64,000 bases of DNA, taken from NCBI RefSeq assembly GCF_014280965.1, contig NZ_JACODZ010000012.1:39275-103274 (forward strand), given 5' to 3'. This DNA comes from Echinicola salinicaeni (lineage in GTDB: Bacteria > Bacteroidota > Bacteroidia > Cytophagales > Cyclobacteriaceae). Shown here piece by piece: positions 7,238 through 16,957 of this stretch. Position 1 is the stretch's first letter. Each line of letters begins with the position of its first letter. The translations under genes were made by a program, and so were the position numbers. The notes beneath the pieces are model-generated. The model was not told where the DNA came from, ran no database searches, and saw nothing but the letters and a program-made list of their open reading frames with translations.

Positions 7238-10099
7238 TTACCTTCCGCAAATCTCCTTATAAGGACAATATTTACATTTTTCCCACTCTTCTGTTTGACT
7301 AAATGGAATATCCTTATCAAAAATCTCTTGGAGCAAGCCTTTAAGCCCCTCCTCAAATTCTTCCTGGTAATCACGATAATCATCTATTTCCTTAGCCTTA
7401 CCCCTACCCTCCTTTAATTGTAAATAAGGGTTAAAATCCTTGCTAAATATCTCCCTTAAATTGTAGATAGCAGGCTTAAGAGCAAGTCGGTTTCCAGGAA
7501 ATTTCTCCTGATATAACATACCATATATCATAGTTTGCATAGCCGCTTTATTTCGCTTGGGATGCTCCCTGTCAAATAAGGATGATACAGATGGAAAATC
7601 TTTTTGGTCTTTACCTGACTTATAATCAATCAAGCGGACTACAGCTCCTTGCTTATCTACCCTGTCAATAATCCCCCTAATAGCAATTTCATAAGAACGC
7701 CCATTTACCTCGATAGGCACTTCTGCTTGATAGCGCATGTCCTTCTCCAAGCTCACTAGTTCGAATGGTGCTCCGGCTTTATCCAAGTCCAGCAAGGCTA
7801 CGATATACTTTTGCAGTACATCCCTTACAATAGCCATTTGCCCCGTCAATTTGGTGTCTGCCGCTGCATCTAGGTGGTAAAAATCTCGAATAGCCTTTTC
7901 TATTGCAGGAAAGATATATTTGGACAATTGATCAAAATCATCCTTTTCTACCAACTTTCTTTTCTTTCTTTCTATAAAACCTTTATACAAGAATTCAAGG
8001 CTATAATGCGCCAAATTACCAAATACAGAGGCACTGACCTCTTCTTCCACTTTTTCCTTTTCCTTGATATTGGCCAGGTACTGGAAATAAAACTTGAGTT
8101 TACAGTCCAACCAGACACTAAATGCGGAAGGTGAAAAAGCCGTAAGTGATTGACCGTTTTCCTGCAGCACATACTTCTCCAAAAGCGCAATGACTTCGGG
8201 AGTCTTTGGAATACTTATCTCTTTTAACTGCTGCAGGTCTACAGGAACAAACACCACTTCCTCCTCTATTTCAATGGGCATTTCTGCCATCAGTTGCTGA
8301 ATATAACGGCTTTTTTCTCCTACTTTACCTTGATCTGCAGCCGTAGAATAAATCATATGTACTTCCTCAGCCTTATGAAGCAACCTATAGAATGTATAGG
8401 CATAAATAGCATCATTCTGCTCCTGTACAGGCAAACCAAAGGCCCTCCGGAGATTAAAAGGTACCAAAGAGTTTAGCGCTGTAGACGGAGGGAAACTCCC
8501 TTCATTCATATTGGCAATAATCACCCTTCTAAAATCAAGGTTCCTGGACTCAAGAACTCCCATAACCTGAAGGCCTGCCAATGGTTCCCCGTCAAATGGC
8601 AACCTGACTTCCTTGAATATTTGCCTGAATAACCTAATAAAGAAATTGAGGTTAAAATCTATCTCCGACTGGGACTCAAATATCTCCTTAAGCCTTATTA
8701 GCTGCTTATAGCATTGGTAAAGGTAACTACCCTGTAAGGTATCTTCCTTGAGCTGATTGGCCAAACTAATCATTAAAGACTCCAAATAATCAAAAAGCTG
8801 ATCTGGGCCCAAGCGCTGGAACACAAGCGCATAAAATTCTCCTCCCTCCGCTAAATCCTCTTGACTGATATAAAGTTGATTTTGCTTCTGGATTCTTTCC
8901 AATAACTGTTTGACGAATACTTCCTTTCCTGTTTTTAAATAACTTGAAGACAGCAAATCTTTTACCACCTGATGATAAAAATACACCTTGGAACCCTCCA
9001 GCTTGACATACCGCTGCAAATCCAATAAAGATTCCAAAAAAGCATACACTGGCGCATTTCTCACAGGATAACCCATGGTGACATTGACAAGGTCTATATG
9101 TGAAGGAAGCTGGTGCATCACCGGAAACAACAATTGTTCATCCGGAAGTATCACTACAGTTTCTTCCAGGTTTTCACCGGGCACAACCTCATCCAGTATC
9201 CTCCCTATCAAATTGGCCTGATTAACCTTTAGGGGGGTAACATACACTTTAACCTTGGCTGATTTGGAGCTAATATTTTCCGGTATTTCTTTCGGAAAGG
9301 TCGGCCCTAGGATTTTATCCTTTCGATAATCCCTAAAAAACAGCCCCGCCTCTTGTTGTGGATTTAAAGTATAGTAAGCATCCAAATCCCAATAAATCTC
9401 TGCACCGAATTTAGCCACAAAATGCTTAACTAGCTTTTCTTCCGTACCGGTAAAAGCATTGAAACCCACAAAAACAAATTGCTTAGATGGCACCTCTAAA
9501 CTGTCCAACTCTTCCGCTACCTTCCTATACACCTTACCGGAATAAGCATATCCTAAAACGTTCAATTCCTCTTGAAACCTTTCATATAAACGAGTCAAAA
9601 GCTGCCAAAACCGTAAAAACTTATCCTGATGCCCCCTGCCTTCTCTTTCAAAAGATTTCCAAAATTGTTTGATTAAATCGATTTGATCATTAGTCAGGAA
9701 ACTTAAATCTGATTCAATGGATTTAATATCTGAAAGTAGGCTGTATATTTTTTTATGATCTACCAAAAACTGGTCGATATCATTGAAATCCTTAAGAATC
9801 ATTTCCCCCCAATAATAAAACCTATCAAATGGCTCGGGGTCTGACTGTAATTCCTTATATACCTTATATAGCTCAAAAATTAGACTGAGTTGATCGGTGG
9901 GTCTTTGTCCAGCCAATTCGTAAAACAAGTCCTCTATGGTTCTTACAGCAGGCACCCACATCGGTTGGCTAATTAATTGGCCAAGATATTTGGTAAAAAA
10001 CAAGCCAGCCCTCCTGTTGGGAAGAATGACCGTTACTTCTTTTAAATCCGGATATTTATCCAGCAAATCCTTAGCGGTATCTTTTAGAAATCCCTGCAT
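7238..10099 (-). CDS. AddB-like PD-(D/E)XK nuclease/helicase-fold protein
   Basis: 953 residues, the probable partner of the AddA-like protein in double-strand break end resection. The N-terminal half has a degenerate helicase fold (start ILPNRRAGLFFTKYL) without a Walker A lysine, as in AddB subunits. The C-terminal third carries a nuclease motif, GIIDRVD followed by LIDYKSG. Four cysteines fit the AddB iron-sulphur staple: one in WLDCKLKFYF before the nuclease core and three in KCKYCPYKEICG at the C-terminus. It follows the AddA-like gene by one base, so the two are co-transcribed. Naming as addB proper is withheld because Bacteroidota members are divergent. Confidence 0.85.
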   Translation of the reverse strand: MQGFLKDTAKDLLDKYPDLKEVTVILPNRRAGLFFTKYLGQLISQPMWVPAVRTIEDLFYELAGQRPTDQLSLIFELYKVYKELQSDPEPFDRFYYWGEMILKDFNDIDQFLVDHKKIYSLLSDIKSIESDLSFLTNDQIDLIKQFWKSFEREGRGHQDKFLRFWQLLTRLYERFQEELNVLGYAYSGKVYRKVAEELDSLEVPSKQFVFVGFNAFTGTEEKLVKHFVAKFGAEIYWDLDAYYTLNPQQEAGLFFRDYRKDKILGPTFPKEIPENISSKSAKVKVYVTPLKVNQANLIGRILDEVVPGENLEETVVILPDEQLLFPVMHQLPSHIDLVNVTMGYPVRNAPVYAFLESLLDLQRYVKLEGSKVYFYHQVVKDLLSSSYLKTGKEVFVKQLLERIQKQNQLYISQEDLAEGGEFYALVFQRLGPDQLFDYLESLMISLANQLKEDTLQGSYLYQCYKQLIRLKEIFESQSEIDFNLNFFIRLFRQIFKEVRLPFDGEPLAGLQVMGVLESRNLDFRRVIIANMNEGSFPPSTALNSLVPFNLRRAFGLPVQEQNDAIYAYTFYRLLHKAEEVHMIYSTAADQGKVGEKSRYIQQLMAEMPIEIEEEVVFVPVDLQQLKEISIPKTPEVIALLEKYVLQENGQSLTAFSPSAFSVWLDCKLKFYFQYLANIKEKEKVEEEVSASVFGNLAHYSLEFLYKGFIERKKRKLVEKDDFDQLSKYIFPAIEKAIRDFYHLDAAADTKLTGQMAIVRDVLQKYIVALLDLDKAGAPFELVSLEKDMRYQAEVPIEVNGRSYEIAIRGIIDRVDKQGAVVRLIDYKSGKDQKDFPSVSSLFDREHPKRNKAAMQTMIYGMLYQEKFPGNRLALKPAIYNLREIFSKDFNPYLQLKEGRGKAKEIDDYRDYQEEFEEGLKGLLQEIFDKDIPFSQTEEWEKCKYCPYKEICGR

Positions 10100-10100
10100 A

Positions 10101-13100
10101 TCACTTTACTTCAATTATTTTGCCCGTTTCCAGATAACACAAATAGCCCTTTACCATTTCATGCCCCAAGTCTCCAAGGAGTTCTATATAACCTTTCACC
10201 TGCTTGGAATATTGTTTCTTTTCCTCTCCAGTTTTGAAATCAACTACAATGGCACCATTCTCAAGCAAAATCACCCTATCAGGCCTTTTCTGTTTACCAC
10301 CAGGTAAAATAATACCTTGCTCAGTGAGCATTTCACCTGGACCTTCAAACCAGTCATTGAAAGTTTTATTGGAAAATAGCTTTTCCAACTGTTCCTCCAC
10401 AATCAACTTTTCATCCATATCCAGCCTCCCTTCAAAATAATAGGACTGTAAAAAGCTGAAGGCATCTTTTTTATTTCGAGACTGTTCTAATAATTCATGG
10501 ATCAATAGACCAAAATTCCGCTTTTGTCTTTGGTTTAACCCCTCTTCACTAAAATCAACAGCATTGGTCTTTACCTTAAGCAAATCTGTCCAGCCCCTAT
10601 AATTCCAAGTGAACTGCTCAATTGGTGATTTCACTAAACCTCCTCCCTCATTGCTATCGTCTGGCCATTCTCCCCAGTCAAACACTTTTTCTTCTTGGTC
10701 ATAAAACGCTGTTAAATCCTCATTTTCGCTCTTCAGTTGACCATTTTCAAAGATGAGTTTAATATTATTTTCTATCGGATTTAGTGATGGAGCAGTTTTC
10801 AAAATCTTAAATGGACTTAATGTCCAAAGCACCTCTTCAGCTCTGGTTAAGGCCACATAAATCATATTTAAAGTGTCCAGGTAGGCCATAGTCACCTCTT
10901 CTTCGTGGATAGGCTGGAAGACAGATTCTGCTAATTCTTTCCTCAAAGTTAAAGGAATGATAGCTTGCATATTATGCGCTGCATCTTTAAATGGAGACCA
11001 GATGATATTGTCTTTTTTAAAGTCCACTATTTCCCAACTCAAAAACGGCATAAGCACTACTTTGAACTGTAGTCCCTTGGATTTATGAATAGTCATAATG
11101 GACATAGCATTATGGCCTTCAGGGATTTTGACGGTACGCTTGGATCTGTTTTCCTCCCACCAAGCAAGAAAACCTACTAAATCTGCTCGACTATTGAGCA
11201 CATAATCATATACTGCTTCTTTAAAACCAGAAATATAGGCCAGCTCTTCTTTTAAATCATAAAAATCCAATAATACGATGAGCTCCTCTACCATTTCAAA
11301 CAATGGAAGTTGGCGAAGATCCGATTGTCTTGATGTAAAAGCCTGTATTTTCTTTTCTAACCAAGCAGGATGTGCTTCATCTCCAAAAACATCATGACCT
11401 ATTTCCCGCTGATGCAAACTGCACCAGTAAAACCACATGGTTTGAAAAGGCACCTTATCATCTGGATCCATTAAAAACTGTAAGCCCGCAATCAATGCCT
11501 TGACGGTCGCTGCCTTATCCAAAAACATGGACTCATCTGAAACCACCTCAAAATTATACCCTAGTTCAGGGTTTTCTGATTTATATGCCATAAGTGCATC
11601 AGCAATCATAGCCCCTTCACTTTTCCGCCTGACCAAAAAAGCAATATCCTTTGGTTCATAGCCTTTATCCTGAAGTTTCATAACCATTTCAGGAAGCCTT
11701 TCTACCACTTTATCCTTGAATTTGACTTCTTCTTGCCGAGTTTCTTCCAAGAATTCCATGCGTACTTTTCCCTTATAAGCAACACTTGATTTTCTCCCTG
11801 ATACCTTTTGAGCCACATCTTCATAGGCTTTATTCAAGATATCTCCCCCATCCAAACCTATTTGTTTGTAAAAACTCTGCTGTAGTTGCTCAGGCAATAA
11901 CTTAAATAACGCATTATTGAAATCAACAATATTCGGTAAACTCCGGTAATTGGTATCCAGATTTTTAACTGCTATTTGCCTGGCCCCAATATCTTCCTCC
12001 ACTTTTTCCAACAATAATTTCATATCTCCTCCTCTCCATCTGTATATTGACTGCTTTACATCTCCAACCAAGAGGTTTTTATTTCCTTGCGCAAGTGAAT
12101 TCTCTAATAGTGGTTTAAAGCTTTCCCACTGAAAGCCTGAAGTATCCTGGAATTCATCTATCAAAAAATGGCGATATTTATTCCCAACTTTCTCATAAAT
12201 AAATGGTGCATCATTCTCTTTGGTGATCTCCTTTAGAAAATCATTGGCATCGGATATCATCAAAAGATTTTCCTCATCCTTGAATTCTCTCAATTCATCC
12301 AAAAGGTTTCTGAATAAGCCGTATGCATAAAAGTTTTTATTGATTGCCTCAAAGGTCAGCCATTCAGCCCGCATGGGGATCAATTGACCCCACATTTCCC
12401 CCAACCCAGCATGATAGGCAGAAAATATAGCCTCCCTCTGCTTACTGCTCTTGGTAGCCCATTTGGATTCATCATGTACCATCTCCTTCTGAGGCCCTGT
12501 GAGTTCAGGAACAGGCTCCTCTTTTATTCCCAATTTGTCAAATTTACTGGCAAATCCTCTCGAAAAATCAGCCCACTCCAAGCCGAATTGCTGCCTGATT
12601 TCATTTGCCTTTTTCCGTACCTCCAAGGAATTATTAATAATTTCCTTTTTCCTTTCCTCCAAATACTCCTTAAAAGCTACTAAATTCTCCTCTTCCGACA
12701 GGAACTCCCTAATAAACTGTTGGTATTGTTTGAAATTTTCAGTGAAAATTTCCCTGCCCAAGGATTTGATATTGGACCTAATATCCCAAGATTTACCATT
12801 TTGAATCTGGGTCAAGGCATAATCTACTAACCATTTATGCAAATATTGGTCTTCTAGCACATTTTGGACTACCCGATCCACTACCTGCTCCAAAACGGCC
12901 TCTTGATCAAGCGCCACATCAAACTTGGCCTGCAAATCTATTTCCCTCGCAAAAGCCCGAACCACCTTCTGGAAAAAACTATCAATGGTACTGACTGAAA
13001 ACTGCGCATAATCATGCAGAATTGCACTTAGAACTTTAGCTGATCTATCTTGGAGCTCCGGGACATCCATCTCCAAGTGCTTCATCAGCTCTTGATCCAA

Positions 13101-13322
13101 AAACTCATTAGGATTTACCTCCCCTTTTAAACGGGCAAGTTCTTCTAAAATCCTACTTTTCATTTCTTGGGTAGCCTTATTGGTAAAGGTAACAGCCAAA
13201 ATAGATTTAAAGGCTGTTTCATTTGCTAAAGCTAGCTTCAAATATTCCAAGGTAAGTGTATAGGTTTTACCTGAGCCAGCAGAAGACTTATAAATAATAA
13301 ATGGCTTATCATCCATGGGCAT
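10101..13322 (-). CDS. AddA-like UvrD-family helicase/exonuclease
   Basis: 1073 residues. A superfamily 1A helicase with Walker A SSAGSGKT (13-20), DEFQDTSGFQW (motif II), VGDVKQSIYRWRGGD (motif III), MTIHKSKGLQF (motif V) and MIYVALTRAEE (motif VI). A C-terminal PD-(D/E)XK nuclease follows, with PDR near 1014 and VVDFKTGE near 1026-1033. This is the AddA architecture (translocating helicase plus one nuclease), feeding RecA with 3' single strands at broken ends. Helicase and nuclease residues look intact. Two ATGs lie close together; the first (13322) is used, the second is two codons in. It forms an operon with the AddB-like gene. Confidence 0.9.
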   Translation of the reverse strand: MPMDDKPFIIYKSSAGSGKTYTLTLEYLKLALANETAFKSILAVTFTNKATQEMKSRILEELARLKGEVNPNEFLDQELMKHLEMDVPELQDRSAKVLSAILHDYAQFSVSTIDSFFQKVVRAFAREIDLQAKFDVALDQEAVLEQVVDRVVQNVLEDQYLHKWLVDYALTQIQNGKSWDIRSNIKSLGREIFTENFKQYQQFIREFLSEEENLVAFKEYLEERKKEIINNSLEVRKKANEIRQQFGLEWADFSRGFASKFDKLGIKEEPVPELTGPQKEMVHDESKWATKSSKQREAIFSAYHAGLGEMWGQLIPMRAEWLTFEAINKNFYAYGLFRNLLDELREFKDEENLLMISDANDFLKEITKENDAPFIYEKVGNKYRHFLIDEFQDTSGFQWESFKPLLENSLAQGNKNLLVGDVKQSIYRWRGGDMKLLLEKVEEDIGARQIAVKNLDTNYRSLPNIVDFNNALFKLLPEQLQQSFYKQIGLDGGDILNKAYEDVAQKVSGRKSSVAYKGKVRMEFLEETRQEEVKFKDKVVERLPEMVMKLQDKGYEPKDIAFLVRRKSEGAMIADALMAYKSENPELGYNFEVVSDESMFLDKAATVKALIAGLQFLMDPDDKVPFQTMWFYWCSLHQREIGHDVFGDEAHPAWLEKKIQAFTSRQSDLRQLPLFEMVEELIVLLDFYDLKEELAYISGFKEAVYDYVLNSRADLVGFLAWWEENRSKRTVKIPEGHNAMSIMTIHKSKGLQFKVVLMPFLSWEIVDFKKDNIIWSPFKDAAHNMQAIIPLTLRKELAESVFQPIHEEEVTMAYLDTLNMIYVALTRAEEVLWTLSPFKILKTAPSLNPIENNIKLIFENGQLKSENEDLTAFYDQEEKVFDWGEWPDDSNEGGGLVKSPIEQFTWNYRGWTDLLKVKTNAVDFSEEGLNQRQKRNFGLLIHELLEQSRNKKDAFSFLQSYYFEGRLDMDEKLIVEEQLEKLFSNKTFNDWFEGPGEMLTEQGIILPGGKQKRPDRVILLENGAIVVDFKTGEEKKQYSKQVKGYIELLGDLGHEMVKGYLCYLETGKIIEVK

Positions 13323-13469
13323 TCAAACAATTTAGACAAAACAAGAGTATTTTTTCGGATTATAAAAATGGAGGACATAGACTGTCATAATTAATTAATG
13401 AAATAGCTTTAAATTAATATTAAACCTTAATTTCATGTTTTGAAAACTCCAAGACGAATCTATAATCAT

Positions 13470-14240
13470 ATGTTCTTTTACCTTGCCCAATTCCTCACAT
13501 TTTTAGCAATGCCTCTTACCATTGTCATAAGCCTATTTATCCTTGCTTATATTCTTAGAAAAAAGAAATTAGGCAAAACATGCCTAATATTGGGAATATC
13601 TCTGATGCTTTTCTTTTCTAATCAATTTATTTCCAACGCAGTAATGAATGCTTGGGAACCTGATTTTGAACTTATTGCCGACTTACCTGAATACGAACTC
13701 GGAATTGTACTTACAGGTGTAACTAATCTGGACAAAACAGTTAATGATAGGACTTTTTTCAATAAGGGAGCAGATAGGGCAACCCAAGCCATGCAACTTT
13801 ATAAATTGGGAAAAATAAAGCACATACTCATTACTGGAGGGCAAGGCCTTAACCCTACCAATCCCAATACAGAAGCACAACTTTTAGCGGATTTCATGAT
13901 AATTGCTGGAGTTCCTGCAGAAGATATCATTGTGGAGAACAAGGCTGTTAACACACGGCAAAACGCATTATTTACAAAAGAAATGCTGACTGATTCAGAT
14001 TTTGATATTGAAAATGATAACTTATTGATCACCTCTGCTTTTCACATGAATAGGGCTAAAGCATGCTTTGATAAAGTTGGCCTTAAAACAAAAATCTTTC
14101 CTGTGGACTATTATTCCCATGATATGAAAGTAACTTTTAAATCCCTCTTTACTCCAGCTCCTGAAGGATTTATTATTTGGCATAAGCTATTTAAAGAGTG
14201 GATTGGTCTGACGGTTTATAAACTGGTAGGCTATATATAA
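13470..14240 (+). CDS. YdcF/SanA/ElyC family (DUF218) membrane protein
   Basis: 256 residues from an ATG at 13470; an in-frame TTG at 13440 would add 10. Two N-terminal transmembrane helices precede a DUF218 domain (from about residue 70). Its conserved features are ELGIVLTGV, GADRATQAMQLYKLGKIKHILITGGQG, a VENKAVNTRQNALFTKEML segment and LLITSAFHMNRA. The family is linked to envelope integrity and to periplasmic steps of cell-wall or glycan metabolism in E. coli (ElyC, SanA), but its chemistry is unsettled. The ATG choice places a membrane helix directly at the N-terminus, as in relatives. It is convergent with the CBS gene. Confidence 0.85.
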   Translation: MFFYLAQFLTFLAMPLTIVISLFILAYILRKKKLGKTCLILGISLMLFFSNQFISNAVMNAWEPDFELIADLPEYELGIVLTGVTNLDKTVNDRTFFNKGADRATQAMQLYKLGKIKHILITGGQGLNPTNPNTEAQLLADFMIIAGVPAEDIIVENKAVNTRQNALFTKEMLTDSDFDIENDNLLITSAFHMNRAKACFDKVGLKTKIFPVDYYSHDMKVTFKSLFTPAPEGFIIWHKLFKEWIGLTVYKLVGYI

Positions 14241-14244
14241 AAAA

Positions 14245-14268
14245 GTAGTTTACTTTAAAGTAAACTAC
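14245..14268 (-). terminator. 24-bp perfect palindrome acting as terminator
   Basis: GTAGTTTACTTT is followed directly by its reverse complement. On the reverse strand it is followed by a run of six T residues. It overlaps the stop codon of the CBS gene (14265-14267), so termination would begin inside the stop codon context. With no loop spacer, the hairpin must open a few central pairs. Confidence 0.65.
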
Positions 14269-14726
14269 CAAGTTGTGGATTTAAGCTTGGGTATAGCCCT
14301 GATAATATCACTCAGGCTGATTTGTCCCGTCAGCTTCCCATCCTTTAAGACAGGGAACCTTCTGATTTTAAGCTCTAAAAACTTGTGGGCAGCATCAAAA
14401 ATGGTTAGCTCTGGGTCCATAGTAATTACATCTTTACTCATGTGTTCCCTGACCTTCCCTGCTATCCTTGGTGTGTTATTGTACTTACCTTTTATGATCT
14501 CCTTTAAGCAATCCACCTCGGATATCATTCCAACAAGATTTTGAAAATCATCTACCACTGGTGCTCCTGATATCTTCTTTTGGGTGAGGACTTCAATCAC
14601 ATAATCAATTGGATCATCAGGATGAAAGGTAACAAGATTTGTACTCATATGATCTTGAACCAATACAGCCTGTTCGGGGGATTTCTTTGGCTCGGCAAGC
14701 CTGACTCCTTGAAAGCTTTTTACCAT
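14265..14726 (-). CDS. Two-CBS-domain protein
   Basis: 153 residues from the ATG at 14726; a TTG at 14750 would add eight. Two CBS motifs fill the protein. The first (about 20-80) contains HMSTNLVTFHPDDPIDYVIEVL and SGAPVVDD; the second (about 90-150) contains HMSKDVITMDPELTIFDAAHKF and RRFPVLKDGKLTGQISLSDI. CBS pairs bind adenine nucleotides such as AMP or ATP. There is no attached effector domain, so it probably reports energy state to a partner that cannot be named here. Monocistronic. Confidence 0.85.
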   Translation of the reverse strand: MVKSFQGVRLAEPKKSPEQAVLVQDHMSTNLVTFHPDDPIDYVIEVLTQKKISGAPVVDDFQNLVGMISEVDCLKEIIKGKYNNTPRIAGKVREHMSKDVITMDPELTIFDAAHKFLELKIRRFPVLKDGKLTGQISLSDIIRAIPKLKSTTW

Positions 14727-15047
14727 AATTTCTGGGTTTAGTGTATCCAATAATATAGTAACAAATCACCTATAATCAAAATATAAAAACACAATTACTA
14801 AAATAAACAATATTAAAAACTAGTAATTAAACAACATACACCACATACAATAAATCGATTATAACAAGGTTTTTAGCACTAAAAATATGATCAGACAGAA
14901 GTTTAATATTAGCAAAACAAAAAATTAAACAGCAATAGCACAGGAAGAAATAGTGCTTGACAAACAAAGGTTTCACCAACCTTTTGCTAGTGAAACCTTT
15001 TATATGCATTATTACTTTTATTTACTAAAGCCACCACCAACGGGTGT
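14727..15047. other. Interval between CBS gene and cutC
   Basis: About 320 AT-rich bases. It holds the upstream region of the CBS gene and, at 14966-15000, the cutC terminator. A 60-codon frame at 14827-15009 overlaps that hairpin and has no recognisable family, so it is not called. Confidence 0.5.
14966..15000 (-). terminator. Terminator of the asparaginase-cutC operon
   Basis: An 11-bp perfect stem, AAAGGTTTCAC (14966-14976) with GTGAAACCTTT (14990-15000), 13-base loop, located 48 bases past the cutC stop. Confidence 0.65.
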
Positions 15048-15788
15048 TCATTTTATCACCTTCAGGAATTTTTCAACTTCTTCTTTACTTACAGACAACA
15101 CTTTATCCTGATACGCTGGCACAGAACTTAAGAGCAAGTCCTTATTCCAATACTCGCTAAAAGAGTTCCTCCACACCTTGCAGCTAGCATGGATTTCCTT
15201 AAGGTTTCCAGAAACTGAGAGCGGAGTAACCAAATCAGGGTTCATCCCTCCTCCTGGCATAATCACGATTCGGTTTCCTGCCTTCTCTAGGAGCCTATTT
15301 ATCATATCCATACCTTCTGTAACTGTATTTTTTCCGCCAGAAGTCAAGATTCTTCTAAATCCGCATTCAATTACTGCTTCCAAAGATTTTTCCAAGTTTC
15401 TTGATGCATCGAATGCCCGGTGAAAGGTACATGGCAATCCACCACTCGCCTCTATCAATTGTTCACAAGCACCAATATTAACTTCCCCCATCGGAGTCAG
15501 CACCCCAAAAACAAATCCATCAGCACCAAGCCCCTTCAAGACCTTAATATCTTCTTTCATTACCTCAAGCTCCTCATTGGTATAAACAAAGTCTCCTCCT
15601 CGGGGCCTGATCATAACGAAAACAGGTATATCTACCTTTTCCTTAATAAGTTTTAGTGTTCCAGCGCTGGGTGTCTCACCTCCTTCCAGAAAGTCAGCAC
15701 ATAGCTCCAACCTATCAATACCATATTCGGCAGCTTTCAATGCTGCCTCTACAGTAAAAACCGGAGCTTCTAAAATCAACGAAGACAT
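15048..15788 (-). CDS. cutC: CutC family protein
   Basis: 246 residues, a TIM-barrel protein of the CutC family, cytoplasmic. Characteristic stretches are EAPVFTVEAALKAAEYGIDRLELCADFLEGGETPS at the start, VFVMIRPRGGDFVYTNEE, GFVFGVLTPMG, TFHRAFDA and RRILTSGG near the middle. Historically annotated as copper homeostasis, but biochemical support is thin and the true role is uncertain. It starts five bases after the asparaginase-family gene, so the two form an operon. No copper-related neighbour is present. Confidence 0.88.
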   Translation of the reverse strand: MSSLILEAPVFTVEAALKAAEYGIDRLELCADFLEGGETPSAGTLKLIKEKVDIPVFVMIRPRGGDFVYTNEELEVMKEDIKVLKGLGADGFVFGVLTPMGEVNIGACEQLIEASGGLPCTFHRAFDASRNLEKSLEAVIECGFRRILTSGGKNTVTEGMDMINRLLEKAGNRIVIMPGGGMNPDLVTPLSVSGNLKEIHASCKVWRNSFSEYWNKDLLLSSVPAYQDKVLSVSKEEVEKFLKVIK

Positions 15789-15793
15789 ATCTA

Positions 15794-16774
15794 TTAAAAT
15801 TTACTTTTTGAATCAATCAATGATTTTCCTCCTTTATGGTGCATGGCATAATTAAATCCAGGATGAACAGCATAAGCACCATGCTCTCCTTCTTTGTTAA
15901 TTGCTAAGAAACCAGCCTGTATCCCTTCTATTCCTTTATTCTTTTTGATCAATCTTCTAACGGCTTCTTCACAAGCTTCCTGTGGAGTCCTTCCTTGGCG
16001 CATCAATTCCACAATAAGAAAACTACCACAAATCTTAATGATAGATTCTCCCAATCCCGTGGCAGTGGCAGCCCCTACTTCATTATCCACATACAATCCC
16101 GCACCAATAATAGGACTATCGCCTACCCTTCCATGCATCTTATATGCAAGTCCACTGGTAGTGCATGACCCGGCCAAGTTACCATCTTTATCCATTCCGA
16201 TCATCCCAATGGTATCATGGTTCTCAATATTAATAATCGGTTTGTATTCAGATTTCTCCTTCCATTTTTCATAAGCCTTCTTGGCCGCTGGACTCATTTC
16301 TTCCTTTTCAATGGGCATACCCAGTTCCATGGCATACTGACGTGCACCTTCACCCGCTAGCATTACATGTGGAGTATCTTCCATTACCTTTCTAGCTAGT
16401 GTAATAGGATGCTTCACCTGCCTCACAAAACACACAGAACCACAAGAACCGTCCCCCTTCATAATCGAAGCATCTAATGTGACAATCCCTTCCCTGTCGG
16501 GCAGACCTTGCAAACCAACAGATAAATTCGTCAGGTCTGATTCTGTCACCATTACCCCCTGCTCCACAGCATCCACTATATTTCCAGTATTCCCTAATAC
16601 TTCCCACGCCTTATCATTAGCAGCCATTCCATGATTCCAAGTTGAAAGAATCAATGGCTTATGCTTATCTTTTTTTCTGCTTGCTCCAAATGATAATTCA
16701 GGACGCATGGTTCCTGGAAGAATAAGCGCAGATGACAATAATGTATTTTTGAGGAATTTTCTTCTATTAGACAT
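15794..16774 (-). CDS. N4-(beta-N-acetylglucosaminyl)-L-asparaginase / isoaspartyl peptidase family, exported
   Basis: 326 residues, an Ntn-hydrolase made as a precursor and split by self-cleavage. The N-terminus is a twin-arginine-like signal (SNRRKFLKN then a hydrophobic stretch and GA near 31), predicting export after folding. The cleavage site fits D187-T188 in NHDTIGMIG, with T188 becoming the catalytic N-terminal nucleophile. The beta subunit contains GRVGDSPIIGAGLYVDNEVGAATATGLGE, the substrate pocket of glycosylasparaginases. It would release the Asn side chain from N-glycan linkages or hydrolyse beta-aspartyl peptides. It is followed five bases later by cutC. Confidence 0.87.
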   Translation of the reverse strand: MSNRRKFLKNTLLSSALILPGTMRPELSFGASRKKDKHKPLILSTWNHGMAANDKAWEVLGNTGNIVDAVEQGVMVTESDLTNLSVGLQGLPDREGIVTLDASIMKGDGSCGSVCFVRQVKHPITLARKVMEDTPHVMLAGEGARQYAMELGMPIEKEEMSPAAKKAYEKWKEKSEYKPIINIENHDTIGMIGMDKDGNLAGSCTTSGLAYKMHGRVGDSPIIGAGLYVDNEVGAATATGLGESIIKICGSFLIVELMRQGRTPQEACEEAVRRLIKKNKGIEGIQAGFLAINKEGEHGAYAVHPGFNYAMHHKGGKSLIDSKSKF

Positions 16775-16904
16775 ATTTAACTTAACTATAAAGTGATCTT
16801 CGTGACGAAAATTAGAAAATTTTAAACAGAAATAACATTTTTCATTATACTATTTTTTCGAATAACTAAATCGATATATCAATATTTTTTCCTTAAGTAC
16901 CAAA

Positions 16905-16939
16905 ACAAAAAAGCACTTCATCTGACTTGAAGTGCTTTT
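16905..16939 (-). terminator. Terminator of the TPR lipoprotein gene
   Basis: A 12-bp perfect stem pairs AAAAGCACTTCA (16909-16920) with TGAAGTGCTTTT (16928-16939), 7-base loop. It is followed on the reverse strand by TTGTTTTGG, 18 bases beyond the stop of the gene at 16958. Confidence 0.8.
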
Positions 16940-16957
16940 CGTAGATTACCTATTTTA

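Noticed and set aside
7238..13322. Possible anti-phage defence helicase-nuclease pair
   Set aside because: Domain order, cysteine positions and one-base gene spacing fit the housekeeping AddA/AddB repair pair, and no defence genes are adjacent.
14827..15009. 60-codon reverse frame between CBS gene and cutC
   Set aside because: It overlaps the cutC terminator hairpin and has no recognisable features.
15048..15788. Copper resistance locus around cutC
   Set aside because: No copper ATPase, chaperone or oxidase nearby, and the copper role of CutC is itself doubtful.
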